52,132 nucleotides of DNA, taken from the NCBI GenBank assembly GCA_027339055.1, contig DAHWRK010000003.1:1-52132 (forward strand), in the 5' to 3' direction. The notes beneath the pieces were generated by a model that worked only from the letters and a program-made list of their open reading frames with translations, was not told the origin of the DNA and ran no database searches. The position numbers and the translations under genes were made by a program. This document shows, one piece after another, positions 25,414 through 33,233 of this stretch; within the stretch, counting starts at the first letter, position 1, and every line of letters begins with the position of its first letter. The DNA is from Microcaldota archaeon. GTDB taxonomy: Archaea > Micrarchaeota > Micrarchaeia > Micrarchaeales > Micrarchaeaceae.

Positions 25414-26735
25414 CTCACCCTTATTTCAGAGCCCGCGTAGCCGTATTCCGACTGCTTTCCGGTATAGTTGTATATGTCTGCTGAAACGTTGTAGAATTGC
25501 ATTGGGGAATCAGGCCTGCAGGAATATGCTATGCCGGCTGTGCTTATCGAAGCTTTGCAAGAACTGGAATCGGCAGGCGCAAGCGTTCCTATCAGCTTTG
25601 AAAGGGAGTTGTTGTAAGAGTATATCTCCCTTTCTATGGTTCCCGTGGCCCCGTTGCCGGAATTGTTGTAGTACGCCAGGTCATCCTTTACGCCAGAGTA
25701 GGCGTATTCGTAAGCGGAGTAGTTCGCAGCGCTCCCCACATAAGCTTTGCCGATAGAACTGAAAATGCGTATGGAATCTGGCTGTATCGATTGGGCGTAG
25801 ATTGAATTGCCGGGAGAAACGGTTCCGAAGACCTTTGTGTTTAGGGTAATGTTGGAATATTGAGAATTCGGGGTTAGTTTTGAAGTCAGATTGAGGTTAT
25901 TGTACCCTATCCCAAAATCAATGTTGTAGTTGTATTTCGGGACTGAAGAAAGCGCACTGGCATTGTACCCTGAATAAGTTTTGTATACGCAGTAGGTCTT
26001 TGTAGGCACCTGTGCGCTCCCATAATAACAGTTTGCGGAGAATGCCCAGAAGTACCATGATGCCCCGGGGCATTGCGATTGTATCGGCATCTGCTGACCC
26101 CAGAAGTTGAGCTCGCTGCAGTGGGAGCGTTCGGTTATGTAATAAAGTTTTGACTGTTTTCCGGTTGTGTATGTGATCGATTCGTTTTCCGGATGCAGAT
26201 ATACGTAGCTTACCCCATTGCCGGATCGATTGCCCTGCGATTGGCTTTGTTTGTTTTGGTAAGCGTAAAGCGTGACATTGGCGCTATATTCGGATTTTCT
26301 GCTTCCATTTATGGCGGTTATTTCAAGCGATACTGTACCTGCTCCGGTTGACACCGGGGCAGCATAGAAGACGAATGCCGCCTGCCTTTCATAGCCATTG
26401 CTGCTGAAATTCTTTCGGCTCAGGCTTATTGTAGCGCTGCTTATATTCGCAGATATTGCCGAAGGCATAGAAGTAGACACCAGCAGAGTTGCCATTGAAG
26501 CGTTTCCAACCTGCAGCGCCGGAGCAAGAAGATATGCGCTTATAGTATCGTTGATTGCAGCCATCGATTCATTCGGGCCCGTAGGGCTTGGATTTTTTGC
26601 ATTCAATGCACCCATCATTACGGAGTGCACGCGGGAATAGTAGGATACGCCGACTACACCCATGCTCGCTACTGCTGCCATTATAATTATGAACTCTATT
26701 GAGCTCTGCAGCTTTATACTGCGCAATTCATTCAT
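25410..26735 (-). CDS. Large pilin-like surface protein of system 2
   Basis: 441 residues. 'IKLQSSIEFIIIMAAVASMGVVGV' has the archaeal prepilin core Q-S-S-x-E-F at the start of a hydrophobic helix, although the residue before Gln is Leu rather than Gly/Ala. The long exposed domain is Ser/Tyr/Asn rich with many sequons and a Cys-containing section around 'ERSHCSELNFWGQQ'. No second membrane segment. It is four times the size of a major pilin, so it is more likely a tip adhesin or minor subunit. Overlaps both neighbours (8 bases upstream, 4 downstream). Confidence 0.75.
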   Translation of the reverse strand: MNELRSIKLQSSIEFIIIMAAVASMGVVGVSYYSRVHSVMMGALNAKNPSPTGPNESMAAINDTISAYLLAPALQVGNASMATLLVSTSMPSAISANISSATISLSRKNFSSNGYERQAAFVFYAAPVSTGAGTVSLEITAINGSRKSEYSANVTLYAYQNKQSQSQGNRSGNGVSYVYLHPENESITYTTGKQSKLYYITERSHCSELNFWGQQMPIQSQCPGASWYFWAFSANCYYGSAQVPTKTYCVYKTYSGYNASALSSVPKYNYNIDFGIGYNNLNLTSKLTPNSQYSNITLNTKVFGTVSPGNSIYAQSIQPDSIRIFSSIGKAYVGSAANYSAYEYAYSGVKDDLAYYNNSGNGATGTIEREIYSYNNSLSKLIGTLAPADSSSCKASISTAGIAYSCRPDSPMQFYNVSADIYNYTGKQSEYGYAGSEIRVS

Positions 26736-27087
26736 TTTGATACACCCTAATTAAGTAGATCCTTCCAGAATACGCGGCTATGCCGCAGACGTATCCTTCA
26801 TTCGCAGTGTAATTTAAGCTGCAGGTCTGGTTTTCCGGGCCATAGCTTGATAAGCGCGTAATTTTAATCGAGTTGCCCACTTGCAGAACGGGATAATCGT
26901 TGCCTGTTGCCATAGCGTATGCAATTTGCTGCATTTCATAGTATGCGGAAAGCTTTTCCATTGCCAGCTTTGAATTAATAGCAGATGAGCGGTAATGATT
27001 GGCTAAAAGCCCGGTTACCAGCAGAACCGAAGTTAACAGTATTGAGATCGCGACAATCTGCTCCAAACCCAGAAACAATGCTTTCAT
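26728..27087 (-). CDS. Small pilin-like membrane protein of system 2
   Basis: 119 residues from ATG 27087, which overlaps the upstream stop as ATGA. ATG 27093 is an alternative, and the ORF-track start at 27303 lies inside two other genes. The N-terminus 'MKALFLGLEQIVAISILLTSVLLVTG' is one hydrophobic helix with a Gly-Leu-Glu-Gln stretch that could be processed. The exposed part has two Cys ('NQTCSLNYTANEGYVCGIAAY'). Family not recognised. The place in the operon suggests a minor pilin or TadE/F-like piece. Confidence 0.68.
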   Translation of the reverse strand: MKALFLGLEQIVAISILLTSVLLVTGLLANHYRSSAINSKLAMEKLSAYYEMQQIAYAMATGNDYPVLQVGNSIKITRLSSYGPENQTCSLNYTANEGYVCGIAAYSGRIYLIRVYQNE

Positions 27088-27293
27088 TGCCATTCTACCC
27101 ATATGCCGTAGTAATCCGAGGCCTGCACCGGCTGGCTTATGGTGTTCCTCATTGCAAGAGACGATGCCGAAATCTCGGAATTTATGCCTGAAAAGACCAA
27201 TGATGCATATGCCGATATGCCAATTAAAATTGTAAGAACCGAGACTGCCAGCGCAAGCGATATTATAAACATGGGGGTTATTTGGCCCATCAT
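27084..27293 (-). CDS. Very small pilin-like membrane protein of system 2
   Basis: 69 residues from ATG 27293 (or ATG 27290), overlapping the stop of the 125-residue gene. The track start at 27371 is too far upstream. 'MMGQITPMFIISLALAVSVLTILIG' has Gly-Gln before a hydrophobic helix, as in class III prepilins but without the usual Glu. The remaining 40 residues ('NSEISASSLAMRNTISQPVQASDYYGIWVEWQ') are polar. Coupled to both neighbours by overlaps. Confidence 0.65.
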   Translation of the reverse strand: MMGQITPMFIISLALAVSVLTILIGISAYASLVFSGINSEISASSLAMRNTISQPVQASDYYGIWVEWQ

Positions 27294-27667
27294 GGCGAAC
27301 CACGTATCAGGTATAAATCCGTTCCAGAGTACGATTCGCTTATGTTTTCCACAGAGCCGGAGTATTCGCATATTGATGGGCTAAGCTTTATTCCTGCGCC
27401 GTAGTACACGCTGTAATTTCCACACGTTACGGTTTCGGATCCGGAGCACGAGCACACCGATTTTGGCACGTATGCCGCAAATGAGGAGCTGCCGTATTGC
27501 TGCATTGCGCTTATATGGCCGAAGAAAGACTCAATCTCGTACTTGGATATTCCGCTGGCGTAGCCCGATCTAATCCCTGCAGTGGCATAGATGGCCGTCG
27601 CAAGGGCAGAAATGCCAACAGCCAGGTATATCAGTAATTCGAGAGTGATTTGCGCTTTTGTCTCCAT
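27290..27667 (-). CDS. Pilin-like protein with class III signal, system 2
   Basis: 125 residues starting 'METKAQITLELLIYLAVGISALATAIYATAG'. A-Q with Glu five residues after the cut and a following hydrophobic helix is a clear archaeal prepilin pattern. The C-terminal half has four Cys ('VCSCSGSETVTCGNYSVYYGAGIKLSPSIC'). It follows the 79-residue pilin by 9 bases and overlaps the next start. Likely a pilus subunit, whether major or minor cannot be told. Confidence 0.78.
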   Translation of the reverse strand: METKAQITLELLIYLAVGISALATAIYATAGIRSGYASGISKYEIESFFGHISAMQQYGSSSFAAYVPKSVCSCSGSETVTCGNYSVYYGAGIKLSPSICEYSGSVENISESYSGTDLYLIRGSP

Positions 27668-27676
27668 TTAGAACAC

Positions 27677-27916
27677 CTACCCCTGAGTGGTTATATTTCC
27701 AAGCTCTGACTTCAGCGTCGATATTACGCTGCCATTGGTACCGTTGAAGAACGAGTGCACTGCGGCGCCCTTTAGCTGCGTTATCATAGCCAGGGCTATT
27801 ATGATAACTATACTTACTGCCGACAGCATCATCAGATATTCTATCGAGCTCTGCCCTTTTCTTGAGCCCGCCATTGCCATCATTGCACGAACCAGTGCGG
27901 AATATTGTGTTTCCAT
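27677..27916 (-). CDS. Archaeal class III prepilin, candidate major pilin of system 2
   Basis: 79 residues with a textbook class III signal: a long basic leader ending 'SRKG', then 'QSSIEYLMMLSAVSIVIIIALAMITQ' (Gln +1, Glu +5, hydrophobic helix). The mature part is about 55 residues, small even for archaeal pilins. First pilin after the two platform genes, with its own near-consensus GGTGA site upstream (minus strand GAGGTGATAAA before ATG), which suggests strong translation, as expected of the main subunit. Cleavage would need a FlaK/PibD-type peptidase, not found in this window. Confidence 0.85.
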   Translation of the reverse strand: METQYSALVRAMMAMAGSRKGQSSIEYLMMLSAVSIVIIIALAMITQLKGAAVHSFFNGTNGSVISTLKSELGNITTQG

Positions 27917-27925
27917 TTTATCACC

Positions 27926-28735
27926 TCAAAGCATGAAAGCCGACAGGCGTAGGGCCGCCTGCATTATAAATGATGCGATGGCGCTCATCTGAAGAGTGCG
28001 CATGAAAATGCCGTCGTGCGGCCTAAGAGAATTTGATGATGTCGAGTAGTTTACTGCCATTATATAATACATGAACATCGCAATCAGCGCTAGCGAATAG
28101 CTTTGGTACCCGGCCGGGCTAGAGAACCTTATGATGTTTATCGTTATCCCGGCAAATACCGGAAAGAAAAAGTTTATACCGCTTGAAACCATCATGTCGC
28201 TGCTTTCTGACATCCGTGTCATTTTTGCAATATGCCCCATCAAAGCCGAGCATTTTGCGAGAACCCATCTTGAAGCCCCGGTTAGTCCCGTGCCCCCGGA
28301 AAAACCTGAGTATAGCACTATGCCCAGAATGCTTAGGCTCGGATCTTTTCCCGAAACCATTTTGCCGAATGCAAATTCAGCATTTCCAGTAGCCCTGAAC
28401 TTTTTCATGGCTGATTTTACGCTATTTGAATGGCGAAACCCAGGAGGTATTGAATGCATGGCCTTGGAATAGCTGGTTCCTTTAGGGCTCTGAGAAATGG
28501 ATTGCAGAATTGAGATGGTCTCCGTTGGCGATGATTTCCATTTAGAATCCTGGCCGTCTTTTGACAATCGATGGAAAACTATCGCAGATAGAAAAATCGG
28601 CGCTGAGGTCCACACGGAATAAAATGAAACTGCAATAGAGGCCAGATACATTGCGGCAGCAGCCGCTGCGGCATGGCTGCCAAATGCACGCTTTGGCTTG
28701 GCGAATGCGCTTATAATTGTTTTATATGATTGCAT
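27926..28735 (-). CDS. Short TadC/FlaJ-like platform membrane protein (system 2, second)
   Basis: 269 residues, two helices near the N-terminus (about 23-55), a cytoplasmic helical region with 'GTGLTGASRWVLAKCSALMGHIAKMTRMSESSDMMVSSGINFFFPVF' and two or three C-terminal helices. The pattern matches a type II secretion F domain but is weaker and about 70 residues shorter than the system 1 platforms. It overlaps the preceding platform gene by 14 bases. Together the two would form the membrane platform of system 2. Named by shape and neighbours. Confidence 0.72.
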   Translation of the reverse strand: MQSYKTIISAFAKPKRAFGSHAAAAAAAMYLASIAVSFYSVWTSAPIFLSAIVFHRLSKDGQDSKWKSSPTETISILQSISQSPKGTSYSKAMHSIPPGFRHSNSVKSAMKKFRATGNAEFAFGKMVSGKDPSLSILGIVLYSGFSGGTGLTGASRWVLAKCSALMGHIAKMTRMSESSDMMVSSGINFFFPVFAGITINIIRFSSPAGYQSYSLALIAMFMYYIMAVNYSTSSNSLRPHDGIFMRTLQMSAIASFIMQAALRLSAFML

Positions 28736-29468
28736 TGCTCACCACCGAAGTAGCTTTTGAAGCTATCAGATAGGCAATTGGCGCGGAAACCACGAATATG
28801 GCGAATGCCTCTGGCAGGAACGATGCGCTTCCTGAAAGGATAGAGTACCCTGCGATTCCGAAGAGCGCAAATGAGGGCAGCACTGTTGAAAAAAGCATAA
28901 GCACCGTGGAATTTCTGTTATTCCCGTTGTTATGCGCGGATAACGCAGTTTCAAGATTAGATATTGCAGAATCCATTATTGCGGACAACGTGCTTATAGC
29001 GTCTGCGCCTGAACTGGATTTTTCTACAATATGTTTGATTATGGGTGTGCGCCCGTAATCTTTGTTTGGCGATTTTGCATCGATATGGCTGATTGCTTCG
29101 CCGAAACCCACCAGGCGCATTGCCAACGGCAGATTTCCCAATGCGAGAGAAACGTCATTCGATGGATAGCTGAAAATTTTTATGGAATCGGAAAACGCTT
29201 TTGCTGCTGGTGTCCCATTCATGCGCTTGAGCATTATGGATGAAGCCAGTCCGAAAAAAGAAAACCAGTTCCTTGTTTTTGACACGGCCTTCTGGATTTC
29301 TAGTTTCGCCATGTAGTATGCAAAAAACATTGACGAAGAGAGTATAGCTATGGGATAACCGTAGCTTCCGAAAAGCATAATTGCGACTGCGGGCATTATG
29401 GCAATATACCCTATGCACATCAGGTATAAGCCGAATCCAGCAAATTTTTTATTTTCGGGCGAATTCAT
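28722..29468 (-). CDS. Short TadC/FlaJ-like platform membrane protein (system 2, first)
   Basis: 248 residues: two N-terminal helices (about 10-50), a cytoplasmic part with 'LALGNLPLAMRLVGFGEAISHID' and 'SSSGADAISTLSAIMDSAISNLETALSAH', then helices near 185-245. The order and spacing fit a half-size F-domain protein. It overlaps the ATPase stop by 4 bases (ATGA). Short length and weak motif conservation relative to system 1 suggest an old, diverged second system rather than a recent duplicate. Confidence 0.75.
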   Translation of the reverse strand: MNSPENKKFAGFGLYLMCIGYIAIMPAVAIMLFGSYGYPIAILSSSMFFAYYMAKLEIQKAVSKTRNWFSFFGLASSIMLKRMNGTPAAKAFSDSIKIFSYPSNDVSLALGNLPLAMRLVGFGEAISHIDAKSPNKDYGRTPIIKHIVEKSSSGADAISTLSAIMDSAISNLETALSAHNNGNNRNSTVLMLFSTVLPSFALFGIAGYSILSGSASFLPEAFAIFVVSAPIAYLIASKATSVVSNAII

Positions 29469-30991
29469 TCGAATCCCTTATATTCCAGGATAAATTTTTG
29501 AAAATCGCTGGAGCCGCTTGAAATGAAAGAGCATATCGCTTTGGACCTTGATTGGAATTCCTTCATCGCTTCGCTCGGAGACATTTTCATGCGCATCGCG
29601 AAGTAGGTTATTGCCTTGGAATATCTGAGCTCTTCCCTCTTTGGCACCCCGTTGGAAAACATGCTGTTTATCTCGAATTCGTCTGCCCTTTCCGGGCTTA
29701 TCTCTGCACGCGAAAACCATTTGTATTCTGATATTCCAGTTATCTTCCTCTGCATTGCGCCGTCAAGGGACATGTGGATGGCAAGATCTAGGTTTGAAAC
29801 TAGCGCATGGTCAACAAGCATTGGCCTGGATTCCAGCCTTGATATTACGCTTATGCCGCTGCCCGATACGTGCATCGTAGCTATAAAAGGCACCCCGGTA
29901 TTTGAACCGAAAAATGCATCCCTGGCCTCTGCGCCCCTTATCTCCCCTATTATGAGCCTGTCTGGCCTGAGCCTTAGCGCGTTTGATACCTGGTCCGATA
30001 TCGTGCTTTCGGATTTGTCAGCCGATTTCTTTCCTATCAGGTAAACGGCATTGGTGAAGTTCGAATGCATTATGAGCTCGTCGGTCTCCTCTTCAATAGC
30101 CACTACGCGTTCGTAGCGCGGCATCAGCTCTGCCATGGCCTTTAGCAGTGTGGTTTTTCCGGAGGCCGGCGGACCGGTTATAAGGAGATTGAGCCTTGCA
30201 TCTACTGCCATCCACAGATATGCCAGAAGCTCTGAATTAAGGGTGCCTTTTGCGAGCAGGAATGCCGGCCCGCTGCGCTCTGGCTTTGCGAGCCTTATGG
30301 ATGCCACCATGCCCGATGGCGAGTATGGCGACTGCTGGGCGTGTATCCTGAGCCCGGAAAGCGTGCTTGCGTCGACTATTGGGGTATCTGAAGCCAGTTC
30401 CTTGTCCGCAGAATCGAGAAGCTTATTTATGCAGTGTATGGAATCACGCTCCGAAGCGAATTTGATGTTTGTGGTGCAGAACCCGTATTTGGAGTGATAG
30501 AGAGATATGGGATATACGGGGCCGTTTATAACTATTTCTTCTATGTTTGCCGAATCCTCAAGCAGAAAGCTCAGCGGGCCGTATCCGAACAGGTCCAGTG
30601 CGGCGGCTTTCACCGCTATCGAGTTTTGGGAAACACCGAAACGTTCTGAAAGAAGAGACGCTGCGGAGTCTATTGCGCTTTTTTCGCCTATGCTGTATTG
30701 CGTGTTGGCTGCTTCTATCACAAGGTCAACCATATGCGATTTCATTGCGTCGGCGAGGGGCTTGGCTGAAATCCATTCCGGATGCGCTTTTATTGAATAT
30801 AGCAGCGACGAGCCAGATTTTCCCACCAGAGCGTTGGCAGTCTCAAGCAGCACCTCCGCGGGATAGCTTTCAAGAAAATCGAACGATAGCTTATGGCTTG
30901 GCGCGATAGGGATGGCAGCGCGCCTCCTCGGCGCGAATCTTTGGGGCGAAGCCATTGCAATTTTCGACTTGATTATTTTACTAAACTCCAT
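29465..30991 (-). CDS. Type II/IV secretion system ATPase (GspE/TadA superfamily), system 2
   Basis: 508 residues. The motor core has 'DLFGYGPLSFLLEDSANIEEIVINGP' (N-domain hallmark, about 133-158), P-loop 'GPPASGKT' at 273-280, 'RVVAIEEETDEL', the Walker B-like 'LRPDRLIIGEIRGAEARDAF', and 'VPFIATMHVSGSGISVISRL'. It drives pilin assembly or secretion. It differs markedly from the system 1 ATPase in length of the N-terminal tail, P-loop and C-terminus. First gene of a ten-gene overlapping operon. ATG 30991 lies about 25 bases from a minus-strand TATA, implying a leaderless mRNA. Confidence 0.92.
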   Translation of the reverse strand: MEFSKIIKSKIAMASPQRFAPRRRAAIPIAPSHKLSFDFLESYPAEVLLETANALVGKSGSSLLYSIKAHPEWISAKPLADAMKSHMVDLVIEAANTQYSIGEKSAIDSAASLLSERFGVSQNSIAVKAAALDLFGYGPLSFLLEDSANIEEIVINGPVYPISLYHSKYGFCTTNIKFASERDSIHCINKLLDSADKELASDTPIVDASTLSGLRIHAQQSPYSPSGMVASIRLAKPERSGPAFLLAKGTLNSELLAYLWMAVDARLNLLITGPPASGKTTLLKAMAELMPRYERVVAIEEETDELIMHSNFTNAVYLIGKKSADKSESTISDQVSNALRLRPDRLIIGEIRGAEARDAFFGSNTGVPFIATMHVSGSGISVISRLESRPMLVDHALVSNLDLAIHMSLDGAMQRKITGISEYKWFSRAEISPERADEFEINSMFSNGVPKREELRYSKAITYFAMRMKMSPSEAMKEFQSRSKAICSFISSGSSDFQKFILEYKGFE

Positions 30992-31007
30992 AATAATATA
31001 TTAAAAT

Positions 31008-31020
31008 AAATATTTATATA
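31008..31020 (-). promoter_or_regulatory. TATA box of pilus operon 2
   Basis: Minus strand TATATAAATATTT, centred about 24 bases from ATG 30991. Strong match to an archaeal TATA box, giving a leaderless ATPase mRNA. Confidence 0.65.
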
Positions 31021-31084
31021 CCTTTGTATAATTAATCCGGTTTGGCTGCTGCGCAAAACGGCGAATGTGGAAAAGAGTGCAAAT

Positions 31085-31092
31085 GTATATAA
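31085..31092 (+). promoter_or_regulatory. TATA box of the wHTH regulator gene
   Basis: GTATATAA, about 26 bases before ATG 31115, so the mRNA is probably leaderless. It lies back-to-back with the pilus operon 2 promoter, about 70 bases away. Confidence 0.6.
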
Positions 31093-31114
31093 ACCTTTTA
31101 CAAAAAGTATTATT

Positions 31115-31435
31115 ATGGTAAAAAAAGAAAAGCAGCAGGATGAAATCTGGGCATTGAGGAAAGCGATAAGCAGGCCAAACTATGCAGTCATGGAGCTGCT
31201 TTTTGAAAAATCCCCAAGAACCACAAAGGAGATATATTCCGTGCTTGAGAAAAAGTTCACAAGGAAGACGCTCATAATATCGCTCAGGGAGCTCTCGCTT
31301 GACCTCAACGTGATACAGCCCACGCATATAAGGACAACGAACGGATACGGATTGGGCTACAAGCTCAACCCGAAGGTCAAGGACATGATAAAAAGCCTTC
31401 AGAAAGCTTCGAAGGTAGTTGAAAGCTGCATGTGA
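31115..31435 (+). CDS. Winged-helix transcription regulator-like protein
   Basis: 106 residues from ATG 31115. The track start at 31067 precedes the TATA box. Basic N-terminus, then a wHTH pattern: 'RPNYAVMELLFEKSPRTTKEIYSVLEKKFTRKTLIISLREL' with a wing around 'IRTTNGYGLGYKLN' and a C-terminal basic helix. No membrane or ligand domain is seen. Divergent from pilus operon 2 with back-to-back promoters, so it may regulate that operon, itself, or both. Target not shown by the sequence. Confidence 0.75.
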   Translation: MVKKEKQQDEIWALRKAISRPNYAVMELLFEKSPRTTKEIYSVLEKKFTRKTLIISLRELSLDLNVIQPTHIRTTNGYGLGYKLNPKVKDMIKSLQKASKVVESCM

Positions 31436-31446
31436 GTTCAGTACAT

Positions 31447-33225
31447 TTACCTGTCTGAAACCCTTACTTTTTTCTGCTGCCCGAAGAGCTCGATTATCTC
31501 CTTGGTAGTCGTTGCCTCTTCTGGGCTCTTGTCCTCCCTTACTGCGGTTTCGCCGACCAGCCTTGGGAACCTGAGCGAATACCCTGATTTGCTGCCATCT
31601 TCCTGAATGGACATGCCGCACGTATGCATTGGCGATTTTGTTATCTCGTCAGCCTTGACAGTGACTACGTATTTAGGATATACCCAGAAATCGGGCTCGA
31701 TTATGGAATCTACCCTTGCAGGCTTTGATTTCTGCTCTATTTTGGATAGCAGATTGTTGAGCTCCTGCATCTGGGCTTCGGTAAAGCCAGTGCCGAGCTT
31801 GGAAACTGTCTCGAAGATATCGCGCTTTTCGTTATATACCGCGCACAGCAGGCCCCCGAAGCCGAATTCGGCCCTTGACCCCTTTCCGCGGTAGTATCCG
31901 ACTATGGCCAGGTCAAGAGTATCGGAGAGCTCGCCCTGATAGCTGCGCTTTAGCTTTATCCACGAGAATTTCCTTGCCCCGGCTATATACTGGGACTTTA
32001 GGTCCTTTGCCACTATGCCCTCCAAGCCGTCGGATACCGAAGAATTGAAGAAGTCCTCAAGTTCCTTGGCCGAGCGAGTGATTATGCGCTTTGACGGCTT
32101 TATGGTTTCGCTGTCTTTGAGGACCTGCTCGAGCTTCTTCCTTCTTTGCTCGTATGGCTCGTTCATGTAGCTTTTGCCTTCGGCATACATCAGGTCAAAA
32201 GCCATTAGCCTTAGCGGAAGGGATATCGCTTTTTCCGATATTCCGTGCTTCCTTTTCCTTTGTATTGTCTCCTGAAAAGGCATAAACTCCCCAGTCGCTT
32301 CGTTGTAGGCCAGGGCTTCCCCTTCGAATATGGCTTCTTTTGAAGAAACCTCTTTTATGGCTGCAGCAGCTATGTCGGGAAACATGTCCGTTGTCCTTTC
32401 CAGCCTCCTCGAATATATCTCCACCCTTTTGCCCATCTTGTGTATCTGGCACCTGAAGCCGTCATATTTCTGCTCCACAGCGCATTCACCACCCATTTTT
32501 TCGAGTATTTCTTCTGCAGTAGGAAGGCGCTCGGCCAAGGCCGGCCTTATCGGCTTGAATATGGATACCGAAAAATCCTCAATGGCTTTGATCCCCTTTG
32601 ATTTGAGCTCCTTGGCTACGAGCCCAAGGTCGCTGCATATGTTGTAGGCCCTTTCCAGGTGTTCCTTTAGCGTGCGGTCCCCTTTATACATTACCGACAA
32701 CGCCTCAAGCATCGTAGCGTCGCCTAGTCCAAGCCTGAGCTGGCCGAGGGGATACCTTATTATGTACCTGGCTTCAACTGGGCTGGAACTTGCCACCAGG
32801 TTTGCAAGCAGCTTTATCTTCTGGTCCTTGCTTCCCTTGCCGGACGATTCGGACATTTTAGCCATGGACGAGTAAACATCGGAAACGCTGGGTTTCGAAG
32901 AGGACATGCGCCTGAGCTTTGATTTTGACACTAGATTCTCGGCCGTGCTTCCGAGGTCTCCGGTCTTCCTGAAGTCGGCTTCGACCTCCTCCTTGGTATA
33001 CCCCGTTGCCAGGGCTATCGCCTCTGCTGCCATTTTTTCTGCAACGCCGAATTCCTTGCCCTCGAACGGTGGAGCCAGCACTCCTTGTGTAATGTATACT
33101 ATCTGCTCTATCTCTGATGGTTCTGCCTCCTTGAAGGTTTCCGACATTATCTCTATCATTTTAAGCCTTGAGGAAACTCCTTCCAATGCGCTGTAGTATT
33201 CTGCCAGCTTTTCAAACTTCACCAT
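31447..33225 (-). CDS. lig: ATP-dependent DNA ligase (archaeal type)
   Basis: 592 residues, normal for the archaeal replicative ligase. N-terminal DNA-binding domain (1-220) with 'YIIRYPLGQLRLGLGDATMLEAL', the adenylation domain with catalytic Lys253 in 'EQKYDGFRCQIH', 'VEIYSRRLERTTDMFPD', 'IFEGEALAYN', 'EGIVAKDLKSQYIAGARKFSWIKLK', and the OB-fold with C-terminal 'SLRFPRLVGETAVREDKSPEEATT'. It seals nicks in DNA during replication and repair. Starts 8 bases after the stop of the beta-helix gene and is convergent with the wHTH gene. Confidence 0.96.
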   Translation of the reverse strand: MVKFEKLAEYYSALEGVSSRLKMIEIMSETFKEAEPSEIEQIVYITQGVLAPPFEGKEFGVAEKMAAEAIALATGYTKEEVEADFRKTGDLGSTAENLVSKSKLRRMSSSKPSVSDVYSSMAKMSESSGKGSKDQKIKLLANLVASSSPVEARYIIRYPLGQLRLGLGDATMLEALSVMYKGDRTLKEHLERAYNICSDLGLVAKELKSKGIKAIEDFSVSIFKPIRPALAERLPTAEEILEKMGGECAVEQKYDGFRCQIHKMGKRVEIYSRRLERTTDMFPDIAAAAIKEVSSKEAIFEGEALAYNEATGEFMPFQETIQRKRKHGISEKAISLPLRLMAFDLMYAEGKSYMNEPYEQRRKKLEQVLKDSETIKPSKRIITRSAKELEDFFNSSVSDGLEGIVAKDLKSQYIAGARKFSWIKLKRSYQGELSDTLDLAIVGYYRGKGSRAEFGFGGLLCAVYNEKRDIFETVSKLGTGFTEAQMQELNNLLSKIEQKSKPARVDSIIEPDFWVYPKYVVTVKADEITKSPMHTCGMSIQEDGSKSGYSLRFPRLVGETAVREDKSPEEATTTKEIIELFGQQKKVRVSDR

Positions 33226-33233
33226 CCATCACT

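Noticed and set aside
27088-27303. Long N-terminal extension of the 191-residue ORF
   Set aside because: It overlaps two coupled upstream genes. The ATGA at 27087 fits the overlap pattern used through the operon.
31001-31621. 206-residue minus-strand ORF
   Set aside because: Runs through two promoters, the wHTH gene and the end of the DNA ligase in another frame, and has no coding-like composition.
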